A stretch of DNA of 64,000 nucleotides from Nakaseomyces glabratus (lineage: Eukaryota > Ascomycota > Saccharomycetes > Saccharomycetales > Saccharomycetaceae), in contig NC_088959.1 of assembly GCF_010111755.1 (NCBI RefSeq), forward strand, positions 310,001 to 374,000, read 5' to 3'. Made by a program: the position numbers and the translations under genes. The notes below the pieces were generated by a model, which had not been told where the DNA came from, did no database searches, and saw only the letters and a program-made list of their open reading frames with translations. Every line of letters starts with the position of its first letter. The stretch's first letter is position 1. This document shows positions 49,903 through 58,941 of this stretch, one piece after another.

Positions 49903-51573
49903 ATGCGGTTTCTGACAAAATTTCTGTTGTTTTTGGCAACCGTCTACTTCGGATTGAAGTATGCGTGCGAGTCTCCATTAAGAGCGCAGTATCCACAACT
50001 GCAATTGGCTTGCCACTACTCTCAGCCTGCCCTGTGGAATGACTACCTCTTGAAGAACAGTCCCGCTTATAAGAACTCTGTGCATCCTCAACTCGTTGTT
50101 GCTAAGGGTAAATATGAAGAACTCGTGCAGCCTCACGTCAAAGACGTTTGCAAGCGCGTCCACACTCAATTGGACCGGATCGATAAGAAGAAATACTGCG
50201 ATTTAGCTCATTCCTATGCTAACCTAGCTTATCAAAAGGCTCAGTTCTACTACTCTATCAGCGCGGGCAAATATGTCCACGATTTTTGCAAAAGTGATTT
50301 GTACAATAAGAACTTGAAAAGACATGTTGAGAGAGCAAAGGAAGACCTCTCAAAAGCATACCACTTGGCCGTTGTGAGAATCCCACAATTGTTCACAAGA
50401 GAAAATGTCGAAAAGTTCACTAGTAGTGCATCCGCTTACATCAATGAAAAGACTGAGTCTTTGAAAAAAGAAGCCAAACAAATAACCTCTGATGTGAAGA
50501 AGACTGTAGAATCGGAAATCAAGAAGAGAACAACTTCTAGTGAATCTGAAGAGGAACCAATTGTCTCAACTTCCACAATTGTAAAGACTATTACTAGAAC
50601 TAGGCACAGTTCTAGCAGTACTACTTCTACAAAGTCCGCTGAAGAGACATCCGAAAAGAACTTGGAAACAAAGGAAGAAGAAGATATCACAGATATTGAA
50701 ATCGACCACCAAGCTCAATTACAAAGAGATTTCGACAAATGGACTTCCAACATTGACAAGAAGGTTAAGATGGTTAACAAGATGCTAGTACGTGATGTAA
50801 AGAAACATCTAAAGCCAAAGATCGACGCAAATGATAAACTGTTTAAGGACAAGCTTAAGGTTTTACACAAGGAGGCAAACGACAACTTCCAGTTGATTAA
50901 CAAGGCTATCCAGGACATCAACTGTACTCAAGGTATTGATCCTGAGACTGGTAAACAGATTTACTTCGACAGTGAGGGCAAGAGCCAGATCGAGAAGTAT
51001 ATTACCAGAGAAATGATTAGAACCATGCTGAATGATACACAGACAACTTTGAACAGCTTAGTTGCTGATATTGAAAACGATGTAAGCAAGATATTGGAAG
51101 ATTTCAAGAAGATTGCTGAAAACTCTCGTGAGCAACATTTGACTACTTTTGAAGAATGGGGTGATATCATGATCAATGAATGGTCCAAGAAATTAGCTTA
51201 CCTAGATGTTTTAGCTCCCCATGAAGATGCCGAACACGAAGGCAAATCTAAAACTGAGCTATCCGAAAAGAACTGGAAGAAATTTATGGCCATTAAAAAA
51301 CAAATTTTGGACGCCAGAGACAAGATGGCTAAACGTCAAATTAAGATCAGCGAGTTCAAGCTTCTCTTAGACAACGTCCAAAACACACTTCAAGCTGTCA
51401 CGAATGAGAACGGTGAGTACCTATACATTCTAAGAGCACAAGCCAACTTGGCTTTCCAAGAACGTGAAAGGTTAGAAAAGGAGGCAGAGGAAGCCAAACT
51501 ACGCAAAGAAGCTGGCGAAGTTAACGAATCCTCTGAAGAAGAGCAAATTGTTGAAGAACCTATCTCCGCTTAA
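49903..51573 (+). CDS. SHE10: SHE10/OSW7-family spore-wall protein
   Basis: 556 residues. An N-terminal hydrophobic segment (residues 3-18) looks like a signal peptide or anchor, followed by a Cys-containing conserved region (to about 180) with repeated Tyr-rich helices. A Ser/Thr/Glu-rich linker (about 195-265) leads to a long charged, coiled-coil-like helical region and an acidic tail. SHE10 and OSW7 are S. cerevisiae duplicates needed for outer spore wall assembly. The next gene, VID30, and then OST5 give the order YGL228W-YGL227W-YGL226C-A, which supports the SHE10 slot. C. glabrata-type yeasts are not known to sporulate, so the role here may differ. Confidence 0.85.
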   Translation: MRFLTKFLLFLATVYFGLKYACESPLRAQYPQLQLACHYSQPALWNDYLLKNSPAYKNSVHPQLVVAKGKYEELVQPHVKDVCKRVHTQLDRIDKKKYCDLAHSYANLAYQKAQFYYSISAGKYVHDFCKSDLYNKNLKRHVERAKEDLSKAYHLAVVRIPQLFTRENVEKFTSSASAYINEKTESLKKEAKQITSDVKKTVESEIKKRTTSSESEEEPIVSTSTIVKTITRTRHSSSSTTSTKSAEETSEKNLETKEEEDITDIEIDHQAQLQRDFDKWTSNIDKKVKMVNKMLVRDVKKHLKPKIDANDKLFKDKLKVLHKEANDNFQLINKAIQDINCTQGIDPETGKQIYFDSEGKSQIEKYITREMIRTMLNDTQTTLNSLVADIENDVSKILEDFKKIAENSREQHLTTFEEWGDIMINEWSKKLAYLDVLAPHEDAEHEGKSKTELSEKNWKKFMAIKKQILDARDKMAKRQIKISEFKLLLDNVQNTLQAVTNENGEYLYILRAQANLAFQERERLEKEAEEAKLRKEAGEVNESSEEEQIVEEPISA

Positions 51574-52275
51574 AAAAATCTACGAATCGACATAACCGAC
51601 GTCAAATGGAGATAGCCACATTCACTCCTCAATTATCCAGAAACTGGAAAGGTAAACCAAATCAATTTATGTTTCTCTCTCAGAAATTAATCATTTTAGC
51701 AAATATGTATACTACCTGCTGTGAACAATACTTGATACCTTGTAATTTGGATTACCAAATCTTTTTAAATACCAATACAACTTAAGTAAAATTAATTATA
51801 AAATAAAGATCAACTGTAATTCTACAATTCCATTGGTACGTAATGTCGATGGTATTCTGTATTTAACACACCACTAGGCTTGGTGTATTTCATTCACGTT
51901 CCATGTATGATTACTAGACTCACTCCATGAATCAGCCTTAGTTCGATAACCTCGTATCAATGGATATACCACTGACTTCTCATTCAGCACCAAAAATCAC
52001 ACCCTATCAATTGGAAAAGGGAAATAAGGAACATAGTAATTTGTACATGTATACATTGCAATACCACTAGTACATGAAACATCTCTATAGAAGCCATCCA
52101 TCTGTTATATTTGAATTTTTTTGCGGCTTTTCCAAATAAGGATTTAATCAAGTACCTGATTATTTTCACGCTACCTTTGGTAGACATTATACACCATCCG
52201 GAGGCCATTTTTTTGTTAGGAACTACCTTATAAGACACATAGTAAAGGGCTGTAATTATAAGAGCAAACTCCATA
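51574..52275. other. Intergenic, SHE10-family 3' end to VID30 promoter
   Basis: 702 bp between same-strand genes. No further gene, repeat or confident regulatory site seen. Confidence 0.5.
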
Positions 52276-55008
52276 ATGACAGGCCATTTAGATGAAGTTG
52301 ATCGTGAATTCATCAAAAGTCTGTTTCCGGAATACTTGTTAGAGCAACCTGTGGCATATGATCTGTTGTGGATTTACCGGGAAAATAAAAAGATATTCTG
52401 CAAGACGCCGTATTTCCACCATTCAAAAGATGAAGATAGGAATGGACTATTAACGTCTTCGATACTTCCACCAAAACTGTCATACAGGACAAAGAAAGAA
52501 ATTTGGCAAAAGCTCATGAATCTGGGTGTGCTAGGAACTCTATCTTTTGATGCGGCCAATGATGAATACCTAGTACAGGCTTATAAATATTTCTACTCTG
52601 ATAATAATAATGAAAAGTCACATATGAAAGTGCCCGGCTCTGCAACAAAGAGTAAATTTAGCAAAGACATTAAGAAGACCATGAATGAAGCGGATGACTC
52701 CTTACAAAGAGTGCACGATGTATTAGATCAGTATTATCTGAACTCTGTTAGTGGGGAAAATATCAATGTGGATTCCAGTATAGATCCAGTCGAAAGACAT
52801 TCGGTGAGATGGAGAGATCATGATGACATTCATAGCGAATCGGAACGAGCAAACGAAAGAGACGAAACTGAAGCAGAAGAAGAAGCAGATCAAATTGAGG
52901 ATGAAGATGAAGATGTAGAAGAAAACTCAAACGATGAAGACGACGACGACGACGATGAAGATGAGGGTGAGGAAGAAGATGAAGATGCAGTTGATATAAG
53001 TGAAGAAGGTCAAGAGCGCGATCTACAAACTACTTCTGCCAGAGACTCAATCGGAAGCTCTGATAGATTATCTAGAAGGGCACATTCATATTCCGCAAAA
53101 GATAATGCCTCAAGATTATACCCAGCATTGAACACTCAGAAATATATGTCGAAGAAGAAAAATAATTCTACAACTCCCAATGTTTACAATCTTATGGGAT
53201 ACTTCTTGCCTACCCAATGGATGCACAAGGAGAATAACAGTATTTTAGTATCCAGCGATGGTATCACTGAGTTGAGAGCGAATCCAAACTGGCAACCATT
53301 TATCTCCAATGACAGAGGTGATATATTTGCTAGAAATAGGTTGAGAAATGCTCTTACCAGCTCTCAAAAAACAGAATTTGTTACCACTTATGCGGATGAA
53401 ATAGTCTCGAATAAAAAAGTTGCCATATTTTATTATGAGGTGCGGGTCCTTGATGTAACAAGTTCTAAAAGTGCCCATAATAGTAATATTGTCGTCGGAT
53501 ACAAAATTGCGAATGACTCCGATGATGAAATAGATCTAGAAAAAATTGACGAGAAGGCATTGCTTGAGCTGGTAAAGAATTTTGGTGCAGGGGATAATAA
53601 TGAACTTGGTGGATTGGCTGATATCGGTGGTACATTAATGGGTAGAGCTGACTCCACTGCAACTGATCCAGCTCCGGGACTGGCAAAGAAAAATACCTTA
53701 GATGAAACTTTCGTTGGATATTGTGGTTTATCGGGTAACATCAGCATTACATCAAAAGAAAAGCCATATTCAAAGCCTTATGGGAGGGATGATGTTATTG
53801 GCTGTGGTATAAACTACGTTAATGGCTCTGTATTTTTCACAAAGAATGGTGTCTTTTTAGGTGAGGCTGTCTCGTCATTAATGAATGTAAATGCCATACC
53901 ATACATTGCTCTAAAGTCGGGAAATTCTGTTCGTACCAACTTTGGCTTATACGAAGAATTTGTTTTCGATATAAATCAATATCAAAAGAACTGGAAAAGG
54001 GTTGCTTATAAGAATATATTTAAAGCCTCCATTACATCGCATCAATTCCCCGACACTAAAAACACACTTATTGATGAAAGTCAAATGGAAATAGATGATG
54101 ATGCAGATGAAAGCCAATTATCTTTGCTACAAAAAGGCCTCATTCTGGGGAAGGATAACAGGATTTCAGAAAATATGGTTCTGAAACCAGATGATCTCTT
54201 ACTAAACACCCTCAATACACAAGATGGATCCATGATTTCTAATCTAAATGTAATGATAAATGATTATCTGATACACGAGGGACTCATTGATGTTGCCAAA
54301 GGATTCTTAAAGGATCTACAAAAATTTTCATTAACTAACCCATACGATAATCAAATTCAGATAGAAGAGCGTGAGATAATAAAACATAATGAATCTCAGA
54401 TTATCAGGGAAGAAAATGTTTTGAGAATTAGACAGGAATTGAGAAAATTGATCAACCAGAGAGAAATAGAGAAATGTATAACGTTTCTGAATGACAAAAT
54501 ACCAGATTTGTTAGGGAATAACGTTGAACTTCATTTTGAATTGCGTGTGGTACAATACTTGATTCAACTATCAAATTCACCGAAAATTGATTCAAATATT
54601 CTAATCGAAGCAGGGCAAAATCTATCACGTGAGTTTGTTTTTAATAATACAATTCCACAAGAACTTAGAGATAAATTTCAAGACCAGCTAAGCAATGTTT
54701 CGTCACTACTTGTATATGAAGATCCTTTGACTGAAGCACCTGACGAGCTGTCATACTATTTTTCCCCCGAATATCTGCAGGACAGACTTTTCCAATTAAC
54801 AAACTCCACAATCCTAAAGCATATGAAGAAAAGTAGTGAGTGTGCTCTTGACAATATAGTTAGCTACAGTAGAGCGATGTCATTAACTCTATTAAACCTG
54901 AATGCCAAGGGAAAGGCTACTGTGTATGAGGACGATGACGCCAAACTTGTTGATACGGCCAGATATTATAAACTAATTAATATTGACGGGGATCTCCTAA
55001 GTTTGTGA
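52276..55008 (+). CDS. VID30: GID E3 ubiquitin ligase scaffold Vid30/Gid1
   Basis: 910 residues (S. cerevisiae about 958). A variable N-terminal region has an almost uninterrupted Asp/Glu run near 195-248. The SPRY domain follows (about 381-565, with VAIFYYEVRVLDV, VGYCGLSGNIS and DVIGCGINYVNGSVFFTKNG). A LisH motif (about 656-680, MINDYLIHEGLIDVAKGFL) and CTLH/CRA helices complete the protein. Vid30 is the RanBP9/10-like core that docks Gid4 in the GID complex, which degrades gluconeogenic enzymes after glucose is added. FBP1, the classical substrate, is 4.4 kb away. Confidence 0.96.
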   Translation: MTGHLDEVDREFIKSLFPEYLLEQPVAYDLLWIYRENKKIFCKTPYFHHSKDEDRNGLLTSSILPPKLSYRTKKEIWQKLMNLGVLGTLSFDAANDEYLVQAYKYFYSDNNNEKSHMKVPGSATKSKFSKDIKKTMNEADDSLQRVHDVLDQYYLNSVSGENINVDSSIDPVERHSVRWRDHDDIHSESERANERDETEAEEEADQIEDEDEDVEENSNDEDDDDDDEDEGEEEDEDAVDISEEGQERDLQTTSARDSIGSSDRLSRRAHSYSAKDNASRLYPALNTQKYMSKKKNNSTTPNVYNLMGYFLPTQWMHKENNSILVSSDGITELRANPNWQPFISNDRGDIFARNRLRNALTSSQKTEFVTTYADEIVSNKKVAIFYYEVRVLDVTSSKSAHNSNIVVGYKIANDSDDEIDLEKIDEKALLELVKNFGAGDNNELGGLADIGGTLMGRADSTATDPAPGLAKKNTLDETFVGYCGLSGNISITSKEKPYSKPYGRDDVIGCGINYVNGSVFFTKNGVFLGEAVSSLMNVNAIPYIALKSGNSVRTNFGLYEEFVFDINQYQKNWKRVAYKNIFKASITSHQFPDTKNTLIDESQMEIDDDADESQLSLLQKGLILGKDNRISENMVLKPDDLLLNTLNTQDGSMISNLNVMINDYLIHEGLIDVAKGFLKDLQKFSLTNPYDNQIQIEEREIIKHNESQIIREENVLRIRQELRKLINQREIEKCITFLNDKIPDLLGNNVELHFELRVVQYLIQLSNSPKIDSNILIEAGQNLSREFVFNNTIPQELRDKFQDQLSNVSSLLVYEDPLTEAPDELSYYFSPEYLQDRLFQLTNSTILKHMKKSSECALDNIVSYSRAMSLTLLNLNAKGKATVYEDDDAKLVDTARYYKLINIDGDLLSL

Positions 55009-55148
55009 CATCGTTATAACATGCATTGAGATTTCACCTGTCAATGTAACTACACAAAAATACTGCTCAGCTTTCATATAGATAGAAATATATTCCACAA
55101 ATGAGACTAGATTATATACACAAATAGTTTTGTAACATAGCAGAAAAC

Positions 55149-55733
55149 TCAGACATACACACCGAAGGAATTACTTAGGAAAACCGTACCGATACCAAAG
55201 AACAGACTACCAATGGCAGTTAGTATAGTATAGTAAATGAACTTCTGAACAAAACCTTTGCTTGAGCCAGCAGTGGCAAGAGCAAGAGAAATTGTGAGTA
55301 GTGCCAACAAAAGTGTTACGAAGGCCAGCTTTGGCTGTCTCGACAACTCTATGAATGGTGTGAAAGGAGTAGAGGTCTCATATTTTTCCTGCAGCTATCG
55401 ATAAATGGCATTGTGGTATTTCAGAATTGGCTAATATCGTAACGCCAAAGTTGTACTTCAATTTTGCAAATCAAAAGTGAGTTCGCTTATCCTTTTAAGA
55501 TTTACTATCATACCTTCCTGACCACCCTAATGTATACCATTAAATAATAGTAATGTTAGTAATACTGACACGGCTTGTGCACGAACACAAAATCACACTC
55601 AATTGGTCACGCAGAACACTTGGCTTGTTAGATTAATCAACTACCTTAGCACTATCAAACCAATAAAGGGACATCCTGCTCAATTGCTTCCTATGTTTGA
55701 GGAGATACATACAAATAAAGCGTTGTAACTCAT
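55149..55733 (-). CDS. OST5: Oligosaccharyltransferase subunit Ost5 (two exons)
   Basis: Exon 1 is 55713-55733 (MSYNALF); exon 2 is 55149-55388; joined they give 86 residues, exactly the S. cerevisiae length, where OST5 (YGL226C-A) also has an intron after codon 7. The intron starts with GTATGT at 55712-55707 and ends CAG at 55391-55389. Exon 2 reads EKYETSTPFTPFIEL, then QPKLAF. Two membrane helices follow, with an invariant-looking SNSFGVYV C-terminus. Ost5 is a small subunit of the ER complex that N-glycosylates proteins. Without the intron the ORF would appear to start at the internal Met of 55346 and lose the cytosolic N-terminus. Confidence 0.88.
55389..55712 (-). other. OST5 spliceosomal intron
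   Basis: 324 nt. 5' site GTATGT; exact branch heptamer TACTAAC at 55561-55555; 3' site CAG at 55391-55389. An alternative TAG six bases earlier would add Leu-Gln. The branch-to-acceptor distance is about 165 nt, with intervening AGs, which is long for yeast. Confidence 0.75.
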
Positions 55734-56046
55734 AATTAACTAGTATCTTTTGTGAGATTATGGTATTCAATTTCAATAGTATTCAGATTGATACCTGTAA
55801 AGAAGAAATATTCTCTACAATTCAATTGCTGATATTGACAGTATGACTTGCTTCGCTGCTTTTTATTTTTTCACTTTCTGTTGTCAATCACTTTTTCTGA
55901 ACAACACCGTCAAACCGTGAAGAACCGTCCCCATCGGGACTTTTGTGTGAAATTATAAAAACTAGAAAGCATACACACAATAAGCTATAAGTTGAATAAT
56001 GGACAATGGCTATCATATCAATTAGGCAGACCATGGATAAAGTTCG
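55734..56046. other. Divergent OST5/MTC3-like promoter
   Basis: 313 bp, AT-rich, with a T-run near 55860-55885. Nothing specific recognised. Confidence 0.45.
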
Positions 56047-56508
56047 ATGATAAAGCATATTCTAAATAGGAGGTTGATAGGTGGGTTGAGCCCTCTAAAG
56101 GGTATGCCTTCAACATCAGCACGATTGGGAATAAATTACAGACTCAATTCTACACTATCGTGGGCTGATGAAGATGAAGTTTATGAGCCCCCCAACAGAG
56201 AGATAATGCAAGTACCTCAGAAATGGTCTACATATGATTATGATTTGAAGGAAGAAATAGTTGAGTATTTAGAATGGAAGCAGGAGGATCGTTGGCACGA
56301 AATGAGTATACCTGAACGCCGCGCGGCTTATTATATTTCCTTTGGTGAATGGGGCCCCCGTTACACAGGGCAGACGAAATATGATACCTCATATGTCATG
56401 TTAAGAGGACTATTCAATTTGATACTATTTTCCAGTGCAGGTATGGCGTTCTATAATTTAAAGAAAGATAAGGAGATGAAGAAGAAAATTGCTGACCTTG
56501 ACACATGA
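56047..56508 (+). CDS. MTC3: Mitochondrial Cox4/Cox5-fold protein, Mtc3-like
   Basis: 153 residues. The N-terminal 36 residues are rich in Arg, Ser and Asn without acids until residue 41, a mitochondrial presequence. The core helix (about 60-98) and the motif RRAAYYISFGEWGPR (91-105) resemble yeast Cox5a/b, the cytochrome c oxidase subunit IV family. One membrane helix at about 118-138 follows, then only 15 residues: the long C-terminal tail of Cox5 is missing. Synteny (OST5 neighbour, YGL226W) points to MTC3, a mitochondrial protein of unknown role whose S. cerevisiae deletion worsens a cdc13 telomere-capping defect. I prefer MTC3 over COX5. Confidence 0.65.
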   Translation: MIKHILNRRLIGGLSPLKGMPSTSARLGINYRLNSTLSWADEDEVYEPPNREIMQVPQKWSTYDYDLKEEIVEYLEWKQEDRWHEMSIPERRAAYYISFGEWGPRYTGQTKYDTSYVMLRGLFNLILFSSAGMAFYNLKKDKEMKKKIADLDT

Positions 56509-58013
56509 TGTTAGTCGCAAATTATAATATTTTTTTGATTAAAATGATAATCAAATATAATAGATCTTGAGATAGTCCAATACCAATCATCTTATGTTGA
56601 TATACAATTTGTACTAGATCAAATTGAAAGGATGAGGACATTAACATTAAAAAGTTTCTTTTATTATAATCATTTCAGTTGTTAGATAGAAGATCTTAGA
56701 AAAAAAAATAGAACAAAATGCAATTGCCAGAGTTGGCATTCTGTTAGCAGCCATGATAGCAAGCTTAGTTATGAACCGAAACCGGCTAGTAGAAATTGTG
56801 CCAACACGATCGTGGAACTTCCACTACTCTGATAAGTTATTGAAAGCAAGGGCTAATTGTCTGTACATAGGAGTCATTTTTTAGGTTGCTCTACAGGCTA
56901 CTAGCCGGTAATACTCTCAGTGGTAAGTTCTACGTTTGAATCTCAATAATATCAGTGGCTTAGGAATACATATCCATACCAATCAATATATTCAGCATGT
57001 AAATATTATCAAAATACGTTTAATTAATCACAGTACGTATGCAACCCTCAATCATCCCTCATCAAACAACTTATGAGACAACCCTGACAACTCATAGATG
57101 TTGTCTATCATCCCACTGGTTAGAACCCTCATAAAAGTGACAATAGATTTAGCGTGAATACGGCAATTATAGCTTTAAAACGGAAATTAACACCCTCTTT
57201 AAGATGCCGGCATCGGTTGTACTCTCACAAGCCCATACATATCTGTATTATGTGCAGCAACCTTTCGAGTTTGTTTAACATGCTACTACTAGCATTTTTA
57301 ATCGGAATATGCAACAACAGTTGGTGGGGGGACCTGAGACGGAGTGGGGCTAAACTTATATTAGGACTAATTTAACAAAAAATTTTGCATATCTGCGGGT
57401 GTTTCTGTGAAAAAAGTGGGGGGTATTGATTACTAAATCAAAACAGCAAGCTGCCAAGCTTTTTTATGTGGTTTCCCTCCCAGTAGAACGCCGCAGTACG
57501 CGAGATGTTGCTAAGTGGGAGAGCGTTTTCGTTCTGCCCGCTTGTTCTTTCTTCAGTGGGCAGGCACATTATAAGCCGGTGCGAGTTGATCTTAGCTTTG
57601 ACACATTCCGCTTCTTTGCTATACCTAAACACTATTACCCAATTCGGTCAGCAATAATACTGTAGCGCACAATTCTATGAGGGATTATCATGTTGTTTCA
57701 AAGCCTCGAACTGTCAAGTTTCAGACAAGAAAGATATAATGTATTATAGTTCTATCTGTTGTAACGCAATGAACTTTTGGTAGTAGGATGCCAGTACATG
57801 GTGAAAGGTTAATACGTAATCTAAAAAGCCTGCTTGAGGTACAGTGAATCAATAGAACAATTCTGTAATATCAAGTAAGTACTATGTATTCTATGATGAG
57901 AGCTAAATGTACTTCAACTAGCACTATGTGCTTTAATGTCTTAAAAACTAGGAATAAGTGCTGTTGCCTGATAAGGTGGTATCATTTTTCTATGTAAATC
58001 ATCAAACAGTTCC
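56509..58013. other. 1.5-kb stretch without a recognised gene
   Basis: Between the MTC3-like gene and tRNA-Gly. An A-box/B-box-like pair (about 56913-56943) is too closely spaced to be a tRNA. A less AT-rich segment at 57470-57590 can form two hairpins: CTCCCA...TGGGAG, and CTGCCCGC...GTGGGCAG followed by GCACA. I cannot name an RNA gene. The 57154-57375 and 57426-57665 ORFs look random. Confidence 0.4.
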
Positions 58014-58084
58014 GCGCAAGTGGTTTAGTGGTAAAATCCAACGTTGCCATCGTTGGGCCCCCGGTTCGATTCCGGGCTTGCGCA
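58014..58084 (+). tRNA. tRNA-Gly(GCC)
   Basis: 71 nt. The acceptor stem GCGCAAG pairs exactly with CTTGCGC (58077-58083), discriminator A at 58084. The D-arm has the A-box TGGTTTAGTGGTAAAA, the anticodon stem CAACG/CGTTG encloses TTGCCAT (anticodon GCC), and the T-arm holds GGTTCGATTCC (B box). No intron. A T-run follows at 58085-58096 as Pol III terminator. Confidence 0.98.
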
Positions 58085-58096
58085 TTTCTTTTTTTG
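58085..58096 (+). terminator. Pol III terminator of tRNA-Gly
   Basis: TTTCTTTTTTTG directly after the discriminator base; seven T in a row terminate Pol III. Confidence 0.85.
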
Positions 58097-58663
58097 TGTG
58101 TTAAGATGAAACTACTGTATAGTCTTCTGGTTACTGCTATTTCCGATTCATGTTAATGTATGAGTGGATTTTTGATACACATTCAAATAATTTCGTAGAA
58201 TTTACCTTCAAATCCTAAGTTGACATTAATTAAACAGTGTAGAAAAGAAAATCAAATGAACGTAATACAAAAATCCCTCGTCCCCCCGCTTCACCCACTA
58301 CATAGTAACCTACTAGGAGTAAGAAAGTTATCTACTGTGATTGCTAATAGCTATTGTAACAAGGTTTTCTAGGATTTTGTGGTTGTCCTATTTCCATTCC
58401 AGGCTTGGCTCACCAATTTCTCGAGGATGCAGAGATCTCATTAGTAAAAGTGGGGTGTTCATCAAGTGAGCCAATGCAAGTTTGCGTTTCTCTTACAGGA
58501 GCCCGATGAATTACTGGGGTAGTTGCTGTTGCACATCCCCTTTGCCACCATTCACGTCCTGGTTAGCTACTTGTATCCTGCATTATTTGCGGGCAAGTTT
58601 CCAATACTATTTGAATTATAGAATACGTCATTTTCTCAGTGGCACTCGGAGACTAACATTCTG

Positions 58664-58678
58664 AAAAAAAAAAAAAAA
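58664..58678 (+). promoter_or_regulatory. Homopolymeric dA15 element
   Basis: Fifteen consecutive A. From the literature on C. glabrata AMT1, a dA:dT tract of about 16 next to the MRE lets Amt1 reach nucleosomal DNA quickly during copper autoactivation. Here it ends 13 bp before the MRE. Confidence 0.8.
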
Positions 58679-58691
58679 TCATGATAAGCTA

Positions 58692-58701
58692 ATTTGGCTG
58701 A
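58692..58701 (+). promoter_or_regulatory. Metal-response element (Amt1 site)
   Basis: ATTTGGCTGA fits the copper-fist consensus HTHNNGCTGD at every position. It is the only such site I found in the AMT1 upstream region, consistent with the single-MRE autoregulatory promoter described for AMT1. Confidence 0.8.
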
Positions 58702-58803
58702 CTTAAAAGTAGTGGTGGGCGTGATGAGCCCAGTGTTTAGTCCATTTTATGGATAATATTGATCTTTAAAGGCAAGTAGTTGAATTACTATTTGGATAAA
58801 AGG

Positions 58804-58811
58804 TATAAATA
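58804..58811 (+). promoter_or_regulatory. AMT1 TATA box
   Basis: TATAAATA, 138 bp upstream of the AMT1 ATG and 102 bp downstream of the MRE. Confidence 0.65.
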
Positions 58812-58941
58812 GTAGTTGAGAATCCAGACAAAGCACCTTTATATTGAAGATAATAGCGTTACATTATATATAAGAAGCGATAACAACAAAAACAATAGGC
58901 ATATATAAAGCAGAGAGCACAGCAGTACACACATTTGCAGT

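Larger units (their letters stand above)
58097..58941. promoter_or_regulatory. AMT1 promoter region
   Basis: 845 bp upstream of AMT1. The last 280 bp contain, in order, a dA15 tract (58664-58678), a metal-response element (58692-58701) and a TATA box TATAAATA (58804-58811). The first 550 bp hold nothing I recognise. Confidence 0.7.

Noticed and set aside
55149..55346. A 65-residue single-exon OST5
   Set aside because: It would begin at a non-ATG codon, and homology continues upstream to a splice acceptor with a good exon 1.
56047..56508. COX5A/COX5B as the name for this gene
   Set aside because: The fold is similar, but the C-terminal tail is missing and the neighbours match MTC3; kept only as an alternative.
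57154..57665. Small ORFs of 73 and 79 codons as genes
   Set aside because: Composition looks random, there is no recognisable motif, and part overlaps a hairpin-rich segment.
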